64,000 nucleotides of DNA from Thermoguttaceae bacterium. Its GTDB lineage: Bacteria > Planctomycetota > Planctomycetia > Pirellulales > Thermoguttaceae. The translations under genes were made by a program, and so were the position numbers. How positions within the stretch are numbered: the stretch's first letter is position 1; the number at the start of each line of letters is the position of its first letter. The notes under the pieces are model-generated. The model worked only from the letters and a program-made list of their open reading frames with translations. It had not been told where the DNA came from and did no database searches. Below are positions 12,000-20,286 of this stretch, one piece after another. The stretch is from positions 45,250-109,249 of the forward strand of contig JAFSMO010000012.1 in assembly GCA_017447865.1 (NCBI GenBank), given 5' to 3'.

Positions 12000-12033
12000 A
12001 TTTTAACATAAAATAAAAAACTGTCAAGGGGGG
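12000..12033 (-). promoter_or_regulatory. leuA operon promoter
   Basis: On the minus strand: six C (12033-12028), TTGACA (12027-12022), 16 bases, TAAAAT (12005-12000). The predicted start is near 11993, a few bases before the leader-peptide ATG. Confidence 0.75.
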
Positions 12034-12077
12034 CAAGTAAAAATTAATTCGGCACTGCCAAAGCCCCCATCTTCAAT

Positions 12078-13424
12078 TTATTCCATTTTAATTTTATTGC
12101 CGAGTATCGTCATAAAATCTTCGACTTCGGCCTGCGAAAGGATTTGACCATCATAACGGAGACACAATCGGATCTTTTTTGCGTAAACGAACGTACAAAA
12201 ATTCATGAGAATATAAGGGCGAAGCGACAAACTGGCGTCAATCGTTTTTAAAACATTTTCCCCTATCACGATTTCTCCCAGCTCGTTTTTGGGCAAATGG
12301 GACTTGAATTTGCCGATATTGGAAAGAACAATTGACGGCACGCCATTATGAGCATCCAGACATTTCTGCAATATGCCTGCTTTTTTGGCCTTTGATAAGC
12401 TCCAGACAAATACGTACTTCTGGTCATGCCTTTTGAAATACTCCATATCCCGATGAATTCGCTGGAGAAATTTCGTCGGCTCACTGCTCAGTTGACGTTT
12501 GGTGTAATTAAAAAACAAGGCCGTGAAAATATTGGAAACCGGAATATTGGACTGTTCAATGGTACGAAGATTCGCCGGCAGCATGAGACAGGTTCTTTTC
12601 CGGTTAAAATCTTCACCATTTTTAGCCCGCCATTCATCGAGGGCAACAAGAATGTCCCTCATTAACAATTCATTGGTCAGTACTTTATGTTTTCTTGCTT
12701 TTAACTGATATTTCTTCGTGTCTTCAGGCGACATTTCCAAACTTGTCACATAGGGATACTTTTCCACCGGCACAGAAAGAGGAGGCAGTTCGTGGCGTTT
12801 AACCGGATTGTATATTTCCCTTGCAGCTTTATAGAACGTACAGAGTGTCATTGGAAGATTTTTGAGGAAAGATTTCCAATTCCAGTAAAACTTCCCACGA
12901 TTCCGAAAGGACTCGATATCCAAATCCGGAAGCTGTTCATCCTGTGAATACAAGCCAACGTCTTTCGCGTAGAAAAACAGGAAATCCTCCAACATTCTGA
13001 CTTCACTCACTCCATCGCAAATACTGTGATGGATCTGAAACAGGAACTTCGTTGTGCCTCGTTTTGCGGATTCAAAAACCCATAATCTTAACCCGGATTC
13101 CTGATAAATATTAATGGGCTTCAAAAAGGGGAATTGCTCCGGATTCTCACTTTCGCTCAACAAATCCTCGTTTTTCCATACAATTTCCGGCTGATTCTGG
13201 GACGCGACCCAATAAAATTCCTCTCCTCTTTTTTCAACTTTTTTGGTCAATAGCGGATGGCGTCCCGAGAGTCCCTTCAGGGCAGCCTCAATACTCTCGT
13301 GGGAGAAAGAACCTGTGAAACTGAACATACAGGAAGTATCTACCGGCTGAGCAGGATGTTCATCACGCAGCCAAAATTCTTCCATTAGTGCAAGCGGAGT
13401 GTTGTCGATATCATTTACGTCCAT
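12078..13424 (-). CDS. Condensation-domain-fold acyltransferase
   Basis: 448-aa cytoplasmic protein with the HHxxxDG active-site motif of the condensation/chloramphenicol acetyltransferase-like superfamily (IHHSICDGVSE, near residue 135). The flanking features are also typical: an N-terminal SCMFSFTGSFSHESIEAALKG-type strand-helix start and a later LPANLRTIEQSNIPVSNIFTAL block resembling the bridge region of condensation-like and alcohol acyltransferases. No carrier-protein or adenylation domain is nearby, so a stand-alone O- or N-acyltransferase is more likely than a peptide synthetase. The reading frame has lower GC than neighbouring genes, which may hint at transfer. It follows the GH5 gene with a 54-base gap and may be co-transcribed with it. 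Substrate unknown. Confidence 0.75.
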   Translation of the reverse strand: MDVNDIDNTPLALMEEFWLRDEHPAQPVDTSCMFSFTGSFSHESIEAALKGLSGRHPLLTKKVEKRGEEFYWVASQNQPEIVWKNEDLLSESENPEQFPFLKPINIYQESGLRLWVFESAKRGTTKFLFQIHHSICDGVSEVRMLEDFLFFYAKDVGLYSQDEQLPDLDIESFRNRGKFYWNWKSFLKNLPMTLCTFYKAAREIYNPVKRHELPPLSVPVEKYPYVTSLEMSPEDTKKYQLKARKHKVLTNELLMRDILVALDEWRAKNGEDFNRKRTCLMLPANLRTIEQSNIPVSNIFTALFFNYTKRQLSSEPTKFLQRIHRDMEYFKRHDQKYVFVWSLSKAKKAGILQKCLDAHNGVPSIVLSNIGKFKSHLPKNELGEIVIGENVLKTIDASLSLRPYILMNFCTFVYAKKIRLCLRYDGQILSQAEVEDFMTILGNKIKME

Positions 13425-13478
13425 TGTTTGTCTGTTTCTCTTCTAAAGGTTCTTCTGGAGACTGAAAAAACGCTCTGA

Positions 13479-14705
13479 TCAAAAATCCTCGTTTCCCTGG
13501 ATTATCCTCAGCATCCGCGGCGAGAGGATCTTTCGCGTGTCATCGTCCACAAGACTGAAACGGTTCCCGTCGTTCGGCGTACTCAGGTAGTTCCACACCG
13601 AGTACGAAATGCCGAATTCTTTCAGGATCGAGATCATGTCGGCCATCCAGTTTTCCCGGTACTCGATCTTGCAGTGGCGGATCGTGCCGAACTCGCCGCA
13701 CCAGAGGAGCTTCCCGGGATTCTTCCTCACGAACTCGATTGCCCCCCGCAGGCACGTGTACAGGAACCGCTTGTCCATCCGCTCCATGTTCGGGTACGGG
13801 TTTTGCGCCTCGTTGACGAAACGCTGGAAATCGCGGTACGGTTCGATGTCCGACGGCCACGCCATGTTCCGATTGTAGTACAGCGGCCCGCTCTGAAGGA
13901 CCCCGCGCTGGTGCGTGAACTCGAACGGCCCGTACTGGTGGAACGTGTAGATCACGTTCGGGTCGTCGTAAAGCCGAAGCTGGGCGAGCGTGCCGGGACT
14001 GTTCCAGCACGTGCTCCCGATCACGACGGGCCGGGTCGGGTTCAGCTCGCGGATCGCCTTGAGCGTGCGTTCTGCCAGATCGTTCCACTTCTTCGGGTCC
14101 ACGTTGCGCACTTCGTTGAGCAGCTCAAAAGCCAGGCCGGGAAAATCGGCGTAGCGCTTTTCAAACTCGATCCAGAGCGCGACGAAGCGGTCCTGAAGCC
14201 CTGCGTCGTCGAGAAGCTGGACTTTCTCTTCAATGTCGCAGTAGTTCCCGACCGCTTTGTGAAGATTCAGTACCAGATTAATGTGGTATTTCCCGCACCA
14301 CCCGATGAAGCGGTCCAGGATCCTGAAAATCCGCTCGCGGTAAACGGGCAGGATCTCCGGGTGCTCGGGGTCGTACTCCTCGAAAACGATCTGGTCGAAC
14401 CCGAGGCGGATGTGGTCCATGCCCATCCCGGCGATGTTCTTGACGTCCTCCTCGGTGATGTACCCCTCGAAGTGCTCAAAATCGCCGATGGAAAACTTGA
14501 GCCTCCACTTTTCGGGCAGGACGTTGAACCGCTTGTAGTTGGTGAGCCAACCACCGATCCCCATCCCGCGCTCGAACCCAACCCACGGCCGGGCCTTCAG
14601 CGGAGCGGCTTCGGCGTGAAGCGCATTTTCATTCTTTACCCCGGCGGCAGTCAGTGCGGCTAACGGAGCGGAAGCGATGAATGAACGGCGGGAGACGGCA
14701 GACAT
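13479..14705 (-). CDS. Tat-exported glycoside hydrolase family 5 enzyme
   Basis: 408-aa TIM-barrel glycosidase. The N-terminus has a twin-arginine signal (SRRSFIA at residues 5-11, then an Ala-rich hydrophobic stretch), so it should be exported folded. Barrel motifs of GH5 are clear: GMGIGGWLTNY, HIRLGFD, INLVLNLHKA, FELLNEVRN with the acid/base Glu (about 197), YTFHQYGPFEFTHQ, and WCGEFGTI with the nucleophile Glu (about 339). The family cleaves beta-linked glycans such as cellulose, mannan or related polymers; the exact substrate cannot be read. A good AGGAG precedes the ATG. The two TatA-like genes at 61972-62522 are the matching export machinery in the window. Confidence 0.88.
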   Translation of the reverse strand: MSAVSRRSFIASAPLAALTAAGVKNENALHAEAAPLKARPWVGFERGMGIGGWLTNYKRFNVLPEKWRLKFSIGDFEHFEGYITEEDVKNIAGMGMDHIRLGFDQIVFEEYDPEHPEILPVYRERIFRILDRFIGWCGKYHINLVLNLHKAVGNYCDIEEKVQLLDDAGLQDRFVALWIEFEKRYADFPGLAFELLNEVRNVDPKKWNDLAERTLKAIRELNPTRPVVIGSTCWNSPGTLAQLRLYDDPNVIYTFHQYGPFEFTHQRGVLQSGPLYYNRNMAWPSDIEPYRDFQRFVNEAQNPYPNMERMDKRFLYTCLRGAIEFVRKNPGKLLWCGEFGTIRHCKIEYRENWMADMISILKEFGISYSVWNYLSTPNDGNRFSLVDDDTRKILSPRMLRIIQGNEDF

Positions 14706-14783
14706 TGGGGGCTCCTATAAAAAAGTAAAAACGATATTAATTCAAAGCATAGAAGGTTTTTAACCCTTAATGAACTCAATGTT

Positions 14784-14812
14784 AAAAGAAAACCCCGCAT
14801 TTTTACGGGGTT
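14784..14812 (-). terminator. Terminator after tRNA-Leu
   Basis: Minus-strand hairpin AACCCCG / CGGGGTT (14812-14806 with 14797-14791) with an 8-nt loop and a T-rich tail, starting 15 bases after the tRNA 3' end. Confidence 0.8.
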
Positions 14813-14826
14813 TAAGGCGTATATTA

Positions 14827-14910
14827 TAGCCAAGGCGGGACTCGAACCCGCACGTCCTGAACAGACAGGGGATTTTAAATCCCCAGCGTCTACCATTCCG
14901 CCACTCGGCC
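14827..14910 (-). tRNA. tRNA-Leu (anticodon UAA)
   Basis: 84-base class II tRNA. The minus strand folds into an acceptor stem (GGCCGAG with CTTGGCT, with a G-U first pair), the TGGCGGAA-GGTAGAC D-arm typical of tRNA-Leu, an anticodon stem GGGGA/TCCCC with loop TTTAAAA (anticodon TAA), a long variable arm, and a T-arm GCGGG-TTCGAGT-CCCGC. Discriminator base is A, as for Leu. CCA is not encoded. Confidence 0.93.
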
Positions 14911-14929
14911 AAATTTCCTTGTACACATT

Positions 14930-14963
14930 AGTTTAGCACTTTTTCGAGATTGCGCAAGGGGGG
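14930..14963 (-). promoter_or_regulatory. tRNA-Leu promoter
   Basis: Minus strand: six C (14963-14958), TTGCGC (14957-14952), 16 bases, TAAACT (14935-14930). The tRNA begins about 20 bases after the -10. Confidence 0.65.
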
Positions 14964-14992
14964 CCCTTGGCTTTTTTCTGTCTCCTGACGGT

Positions 14993-15112
14993 TTACTGGC
15001 AAACCCGTACGCAGTCCACCTCCATGAACGTACCGTCGATCGCGTCCGTCCCCCCCGACAAAACGGGGAAGATGAGGGAGAACAGACAAAAAAGCGTGAG
15101 GAATCGGCGCAT
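14993..15112 (-). pseudogene. Small ORF: signal peptide joined to a glycosidase-like C-terminal tail
   Basis: 39-codon ORF, 18 bases downstream of the kinase stop. It begins with what looks like a complete signal peptide (MRRFLTLFCLFSLIFPVLSG) and ends GTFMEVDCVRVCQ. That tail resembles the final beta-strand (MxVDYVRVYQ) of secreted GH16-type or related jelly-roll enzymes. One reading is a gene that has lost its middle by an in-frame deletion, leaving only its ends. It could also be a genuine small secreted peptide. No strong ribosome site is visible. The family match is by eye only. Confidence 0.4.
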
Positions 15113-15130
15113 TGAATCAGGAATTCCCGG

Positions 15131-16543
15131 TTAAAAATGGGGGTCGAAAAGCCACGCTAAAAATACCATTAGATATAATCCTGCGATGAGTGCTACTATG
15201 ATGAGGCAGCCCCAAGTACAGCCTTTCTCCAGTTTCTTCTCGTTTGCCTTGCACTTCTCCAACTGACTTATAAGATCCTCGTCACCAGGTTTGAGTTGAA
15301 GCAATTCTTTCAGATGAGTAATTGCGTCACCGTACTGGAAACATTTCATTTCCATCTTGATGGAGTTCTCAAGCCAATGAATATTTCGAGTGCGGGCCTC
15401 CTCTTTTCGTTGAATCTCCAGTTTTTCAATGCAGGTTTTCCGAAGCATTTGGTAGTTTCGTTGATTCGGCTTGAGTTCCAGAAGCTCGTTCAGGTGGGCG
15501 ACTGCATCCGCGTAATTGCCCGACTGGTACTCGTTGGTCACCAAATCTTCAAGCGTCTTGATCTTTTGGGGGAGGGCTTTCTCTGCCGCGATGCGTTCTG
15601 ATTCAACGAGTTGTTCGATGGCACTTTGGGGAATGGCGTCATCGGAAATGGGTTTGGTCTTTGGTTCCTGAAACGCAGAATGCATGGCCTTCGCTGAAGC
15701 AAGAGCGTTGATGAACGCCCGGCAGGTCGGAAAACGGTTCGAGGATTTAAGGGCCAACGCTTTGTTCATGATGCGCTGGATCTCCAGAGGAAGAATTTGG
15801 GTGGCCTGAATGAACGTCGTGCCGGTCAGAAATTCCAGGGCGACAAGCGCCAGGGAGTACTCATCGGTCTGGGCCGTTTGCAGCTCGCCGTTTTTCTGCT
15901 CCGGGGCCATGTATTTATTCGTGCCAGAGAAGGAATATTGGTTCTGCGTGGCTTGTGTCTCCGTATGGAGGTTCGCCGCGATGTCGAAGTCAATGAGCCA
16001 CGACGTCAACTTGTCTTTGCTCCCCGTAAACATCATGTTGCCAGGCTTTACATCGCGGTGAATGATGCCGTTTTCATGAACATAATCCAGAGCGTCCGCA
16101 ATCGGGCGCAGAACGTCGCAAATCGTTTGGAGCGGCACACCGCCGTTTTCTTTGGGCTGATTTTTGAACCAGTCGGCATAAGACCCGCCGTTGGCGTACC
16201 CCATGACGATCAGGTAGCCGCAAGTCGGATCACGCTCAATGAGATAAATCGGGCAGACATTTTGGTGGTTCAGGCTTTGAATGAGCCGAAACTTTTCCAG
16301 AGTCTTTGCCTGCGTGCCTTCGTGGCCCCTGCGGTCAGGACGAAGGGTTTTCACGACGACTTTCCGGATCTCCACCCCGCCGCGGATCTCGGCCGCCAGC
16401 CAGACCTCGCCCATACCACCCCCGCCCAGGTATTTTTCAAGCCGGTAGTTTTGGTTCTCGCCGAGAAACTGTCCCTCCTTGAGTTCCGCAGCAGAGGGCT
16501 GAAAATCCGAATCGATCGTCTGGGAATTGTCTATCGTGTCCAT
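15131..16543 (-). CDS. Membrane-anchored Ser/Thr protein kinase with TPR-like repeats
   Basis: 470-aa Hanks-type kinase. The kinase domain (about 35-280) has the glycine loop GGGGMGEVW, the VVVKTL lysine, HRDVKPGN catalytic loop and GTNKYMAPEQ. The metal-binding DFG is replaced by DFD (LIDFDIAAN), which often still permits activity but is unusual. The C-terminal half is charged and helical, with two similar TPR-like units (YADAVAHLNELLELKP and YGDAITHLKELLQLKP). A single membrane helix lies near the end (LIIVALIAGLYLMVFLAWLF), so the kinase domain faces the cytoplasm. An upstream ATG at 16549 is also possible, but the second ATG is better spaced from AAAGAG. Expressed from the promoter at 16596-16630. 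Substrates unknown. Confidence 0.88.
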   Translation of the reverse strand: MDTIDNSQTIDSDFQPSAAELKEGQFLGENQNYRLEKYLGGGGMGEVWLAAEIRGGVEIRKVVVKTLRPDRRGHEGTQAKTLEKFRLIQSLNHQNVCPIYLIERDPTCGYLIVMGYANGGSYADWFKNQPKENGGVPLQTICDVLRPIADALDYVHENGIIHRDVKPGNMMFTGSKDKLTSWLIDFDIAANLHTETQATQNQYSFSGTNKYMAPEQKNGELQTAQTDEYSLALVALEFLTGTTFIQATQILPLEIQRIMNKALALKSSNRFPTCRAFINALASAKAMHSAFQEPKTKPISDDAIPQSAIEQLVESERIAAEKALPQKIKTLEDLVTNEYQSGNYADAVAHLNELLELKPNQRNYQMLRKTCIEKLEIQRKEEARTRNIHWLENSIKMEMKCFQYGDAITHLKELLQLKPGDEDLISQLEKCKANEKKLEKGCTWGCLIIVALIAGLYLMVFLAWLFDPHF

Positions 16544-16595
16544 GGTCATGACTCTTTGCAGAGGCCTGAAGAAGATTTTTCCAAAACTCTTTTTA

Positions 16596-16630
16596 ATTCT
16601 AAAGAAAACCGGAATTTTTTCAAGGGGGGG
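16596..16630 (-). promoter_or_regulatory. Promoter of the Ser/Thr kinase gene
   Basis: Minus strand: seven C (16630-16624), TTGAAA (16623-16618), 16 bases, TAGAAT (16601-16596), then about 50 bases to the kinase start. Confidence 0.65.
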
Positions 16631-16660
16631 AGAGAGAGATGCCCTTTCAATCAGAAATTC

Positions 16661-16744
16661 TTAACGCGTAATTCGTAATTATTGCGCCGCGTGACGCAGC
16701 TTCAGAAAGGCCTGAGCCTTTTTTAATTACGAATTACGCATTAA
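16661..16744. repeat. 84-bp inverted-repeat element with internal hairpin
   Basis: Terminal arms of 21 bases (16661-16681 and 16724-16744) are reverse complements with one mismatch, built on GCGTAATTCGTAATTA. Inside lies a terminator-like hairpin AAAGGC-ctga-GCCTTT followed by T. It fills the gap between the 3' end of the 16748-18712 gene and the kinase promoter. The AT-rich arms resemble the ATTCATAATT core of the 93-bp elements at 27 and 28 kb. No transposase is present. Confidence 0.75.
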
Positions 16745-16747
16745 TTT

Positions 16748-18712
16748 TTACTTGCTCTTGCTCGGTTTTGCGTCGAGGATCACGCCGGTCGGGCGCACGA
16801 TGTCGGTCACGACCGGGCCCGTGACCAGGGTGGTCGCGTTCTTGGAAAGGTCGCAAACGTCAATTCGGATGAAGACTTTTCCCGGCACGCCCTCGGGGAT
16901 CCGCCACGTATAGTGGCCTGTGTTTTCCAGCGGGAATTTCGTCATGGCGCGCCACGGCCCTTCGGTCGAGGACGACCAGGAAAGAAGCACCGGGTTGCTC
17001 CCGAGGTTCAAATCTTCGGCTCCCCACGTGATCTCCAGGTCGCCAAACTCCGCCTGAAGCTGGATCCCGTAGAGCTGAACGCGGGGATTGATCCGGTCCA
17101 GCACCACGTCCATCTGCGGCATGGAACCGGACTGCGGGCGTTCCATCCCGACGCCGGCGCCGTTGAAGACGAGGATCTGGAAGCCGTACTTCCCGTCCGA
17201 CTTGAGCGCCGCGTTCATCGGGCTGGTGCAGTCTTTATCTTCGGCCATGTAGGTCCAGGTCTGGCCGTCGTCCAGGGAGCCCCAAAGTTCTACGCGGCCC
17301 ACGCCGGAAGGACCGACCATCGAAACGTCGTAATCGATCGAAAGGTTCGGGTCGTTCACGTATCGGATCTTGCTGTTCAGCCCTTCTTCCGCGGCGGAGT
17401 CCGCAAGGGTCAGGATCATGTCGTCCTCGCTCGCATCGGACGGGGAGTCATCGATCGAAATGGAGTCCAATTCTCCCGGATCGCTTCCATCTGTTTTGGG
17501 TTTGGCCGTCACGTGCTTCTGGTCTTTTTTGGTCTCTTCTGCAAGCTGGGCCGGATTCTGGAAAACGTCCAGCGGCTTCGAATTCGGGATTTTATAAACG
17601 GGCAGAGAAACGTCCGGAATGGAACTCTGGCCGCGGTCCTTCACCGAGAAAATGACCAGGTTCGGGTTTTGCGGCGTGGGGTTTGGATTGGTTCCAGACG
17701 AATTTGCGAGGCTCGACGCGCCTGCGGCCAGGGAACCGTCCGGATTTGGCGACCACTGCGGGCGGCCGTTTTGCATGGCAGGATTCAACGGATCCACCGT
17801 CGGCGGGTTTCCCGAGTTCGCCATTTGTTCGGGGGACCCGTTCATCAGCGAGTTGAGCGGTTTGCCGGTGGAGTTCACGATGACGCGCCAGGTCGGAGGG
17901 GCGGCAGCCCCGGGGGTTTCCACGCCCTGCTGATTCACGACCCGGACGGCGAACCAGAACTCGCCGTCGCTGGCCGTTGCGACCGGGAAATTCTTGTTCT
18001 GAAGCGTCTGGATCTTTTCTTTGCTCATGGTCTGGTACTGCTTCCACGTCATGCCATTATCGCGCGAGACGTAAAGGCGTACCTCCTTCAGCTGGTCCTG
18101 CGGAATGACCGAGAGGAAGTTTCCAAACGGAAGGTGAAACTCCCGCTTGTTGACCGGGAATGGAGCCGGAAGGTTTCCATTGGGCGTGGCCGAGGTAGAA
18201 ATGAGCGAGTCGGAAATGATCATCCCGGTGCCTGGCGCAGACCCAGGAAGCGGCGTGCCGGCGATGGTGGATCCCGGCGTCGTGTTCGTCGGAGTGGTCG
18301 GAATGGTGTAAATCGGAGACGTGGGCTGCACCTGGGAACGCGAGCTTGGATTATAAACCGTGGAAGGCTGATTTTTGAGCGCGGGTGACGAGGTCGGATC
18401 CGGCTTGAGGCCCGAATTCGGCGTGGCGTAAGAAGTCCCGATCTGCGTCCAGCCATTGTTGGCCGTTCCCGGCTCACTGAATGCCGAAGGGGCTCCCTGA
18501 GCGGATTGGGCGGTGCTCTGTTTTTTGGACGAAGGGCGTAACCGCTGGAGGAATGACTTCGCGGAATCGTCATTTTGCGTTTGAGCCGTCACGTTTTCCG
18601 GAATTCCTCCGAGGACGGTCAGACCCAAGAGCAGGAGGCCCGCCCGGGTCCAGACACGGAGAGGAAACGGGTTTTTACGAATTGATTTTACGGTTTTATT
18701 TTTCGCGTTCAT
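16748..18712 (-). CDS. Exported low-complexity protein with Ig-like domains
   Basis: 654-aa protein not assigned to a named family. A basic N-terminus and hydrophobic segment (LLLLGLTVLGG, about residues 27-37) form a signal peptide or anchor. A disordered Ser/Thr/Pro/Gln-rich stretch follows (about 45-165). Two regions look like Ig/sugar-binding sandwich folds with YVSRDNGMTWKQY and LWGSLDDGQTWTYM, patterns also seen in beta-propeller Asp-box motifs. The C-terminal part (ITWGAEDLNLGSNPVLLSWS, VRIDVCDLSKN) resembles conserved planctomycete envelope proteins. The ATG at 18712 is preferred to a GTG at 18721 because GGAAAG lies about 8 bases upstream. Divergent from the 18945 gene with a 232-base shared upstream region. 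Probably periplasmic or cell-wall. Confidence 0.7.
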   Translation of the reverse strand: MNAKNKTVKSIRKNPFPLRVWTRAGLLLLGLTVLGGIPENVTAQTQNDDSAKSFLQRLRPSSKKQSTAQSAQGAPSAFSEPGTANNGWTQIGTSYATPNSGLKPDPTSSPALKNQPSTVYNPSSRSQVQPTSPIYTIPTTPTNTTPGSTIAGTPLPGSAPGTGMIISDSLISTSATPNGNLPAPFPVNKREFHLPFGNFLSVIPQDQLKEVRLYVSRDNGMTWKQYQTMSKEKIQTLQNKNFPVATASDGEFWFAVRVVNQQGVETPGAAAPPTWRVIVNSTGKPLNSLMNGSPEQMANSGNPPTVDPLNPAMQNGRPQWSPNPDGSLAAGASSLANSSGTNPNPTPQNPNLVIFSVKDRGQSSIPDVSLPVYKIPNSKPLDVFQNPAQLAEETKKDQKHVTAKPKTDGSDPGELDSISIDDSPSDASEDDMILTLADSAAEEGLNSKIRYVNDPNLSIDYDVSMVGPSGVGRVELWGSLDDGQTWTYMAEDKDCTSPMNAALKSDGKYGFQILVFNGAGVGMERPQSGSMPQMDVVLDRINPRVQLYGIQLQAEFGDLEITWGAEDLNLGSNPVLLSWSSSTEGPWRAMTKFPLENTGHYTWRIPEGVPGKVFIRIDVCDLSKNATTLVTGPVVTDIVRPTGVILDAKPSKSK

Positions 18713-18944
18713 GACGGTCACTTTCCAGATGAATGGCTCGGTGTACTATTTCGGTACTCGAAATCTTTTATCGTCCCGCATTTCCTTTAAATTGGAAAAA
18801 CTTTCAGAGACTCATTTATCTTACGCATCTTACCCGTTTTCTAAAATCGGAAAATTTCATTTTATCATTAAACTTTCAGTGAAGAACTGGCCGATAAAAA
18901 GAAAGTAGGAAAAATTTTAGTTTGTTTTTTCAGGGAGCACATAC

Positions 18945-20189
18945 ATGAACAGCCAGAACGACTCTGCTAAATTGACGGGCGGAAATGTTTCTGAATTGGA
19001 AATGGTTGGAACCATGCTTTTCGGCTCGATCACGGACGAAAGCGCGGAGAGTCAGCCTTACGCTCAAATGAAATCGGAAAAAAGCGGTCGGAAAGTGAAC
19101 CTTGGCTCGCGCATCGCTCCGGAAACGAGCCGTCAGTGGGAAGCCGCGAAACCGGAGTCGGTTTTGAGTTCCCAGGACGCTTCCACGGTTTCAGAGTTTT
19201 TCCCGGACCGCCAGAATCCTGCTTCGATTTCGTCTCCGAATGGAAAGTCTGACCGAAAGGCTTCCGATTCGGAAACGCTGGGAGCCGTTCAACCTGCGTT
19301 TTCCTGGAAATCCTCGTGGGTGATGCGGGTTTACGGAGTCAGCATGATTTTCATGACGCTTTGCGTGGTGGTACTTGGCTGGCAGCTGTTCGTTGAGAAA
19401 AAAGGGGAACCGAAAGAAGCCGTTCCTGCAGTTTTCACTTCGCCTTCTGAAATGGTTCAAACGGACGCTCCGATGGTTCCAGTGATCGAAGAGCCGATGC
19501 TGGAAACCCCCGAAGGTGCTTTTGCCCCGATGCAGGTGGAAGACGCTTCCAAACTGGCGGATTCCAATCCGCTGCAGGCGATGCCCAATCTGCCGGACGT
19601 GAATATGACCGTTGGGCAAGGGATGAACGAAGCTCCGGTTTCTCAGGCTTACGGCGAGTCGGTGGCGATTGACGAAGAGTGCCCGGTGTTTAACGCCGAA
19701 CTCGCGGGCATGGCTCCAAATTCGTCTTGCACTCCGGCTCCGGCCCCGACCTACACTCCAGCCCCGGCAGTCAAACCGGCTCCGGCTTACACTCCGGCTC
19801 CGGCAGTCAATCCGGCTCCGACCTACACTCCGGCCCCGGCTCCTGCTCCGGCAGTCAATCCGGCTCCGCACTACGCGGGAACGACGTGGAACGCGGGCGA
19901 ATCGATGGATGAAGTGCCGGTCTTCAACAGTGAGATCAGCAATTTCAACGCCGCTCCGACGGCTCCTCAGATGGCTCCGACGGCTCCGCAGGTTGGCGCG
20001 ATGGCCCCGATGCCGACGTCCCTTCCGCAGTACAACGCGCCGGAACAGTCTCCGCGCAAACTGACCCCTCCGACGGTTGGTCATACGGACCTGAACGCTC
20101 CGGTTTATTCCGAAGCACCGGCGGAAGAAGTTCCAACGTTCAACCCGAATCTGGGCGTCGATGGCGCTCTGCCGGTGAGTTACTATTGA
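18945..20189 (+). CDS. Single-pass membrane protein with Pro/Ala-rich repeats
   Basis: 414-aa protein, family unknown. Residues 1-120 are hydrophilic and probably cytoplasmic. A clear membrane helix (MIFMTLCVVVLGWQLFV) lies near 130-148. The rest is acidic and Pro/Ala-rich, with tandem TPAPA and AVNPAPTY units at about 265-310 and an APTAPQ repeat near 345. Such extended Pro-rich arms often span the periplasm or cell wall. Three short similar blocks (EECPVFNAEL, DEVPVFNSEI, EEVPTFNPNL) recur around the Pro-rich region, which suggests a repeated binding motif. Good ribosome site AGGGAG. A terminator follows at 20219. Confidence 0.75.
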   Translation: MNSQNDSAKLTGGNVSELEMVGTMLFGSITDESAESQPYAQMKSEKSGRKVNLGSRIAPETSRQWEAAKPESVLSSQDASTVSEFFPDRQNPASISSPNGKSDRKASDSETLGAVQPAFSWKSSWVMRVYGVSMIFMTLCVVVLGWQLFVEKKGEPKEAVPAVFTSPSEMVQTDAPMVPVIEEPMLETPEGAFAPMQVEDASKLADSNPLQAMPNLPDVNMTVGQGMNEAPVSQAYGESVAIDEECPVFNAELAGMAPNSSCTPAPAPTYTPAPAVKPAPAYTPAPAVNPAPTYTPAPAPAPAVNPAPHYAGTTWNAGESMDEVPVFNSEISNFNAAPTAPQMAPTAPQVGAMAPMPTSLPQYNAPEQSPRKLTPPTVGHTDLNAPVYSEAPAEEVPTFNPNLGVDGALPVSYY

Positions 20190-20218
20190 GTTAAAACTTA
20201 AGGTTCTGATTCAAAACT

Positions 20219-20262
20219 AATGGGAGGGGTGGGAGTTGAACTCTCATTCCTCCCATTATTTT
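20219..20262 (+). terminator. Terminator after the Pro-rich protein gene
   Basis: Perfect 9-bp arms AATGGGAGG (20219-20227) and CCTCCCATT (20249-20257) with a 21-nt loop, followed by ATTTTA. The tail is short, so strength is uncertain. Confidence 0.6.
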
Positions 20263-20286
20263 ACGGAAAGGCAAACGAGTAAAACG

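Noticed and set aside
19727..19880. Short tandem repeat that looks like a CRISPR-like or VNTR array
   Set aside because: It is the in-frame coding of the TPAPA/VNPAP repeats of the Pro-rich membrane protein; there are no unique spacers.
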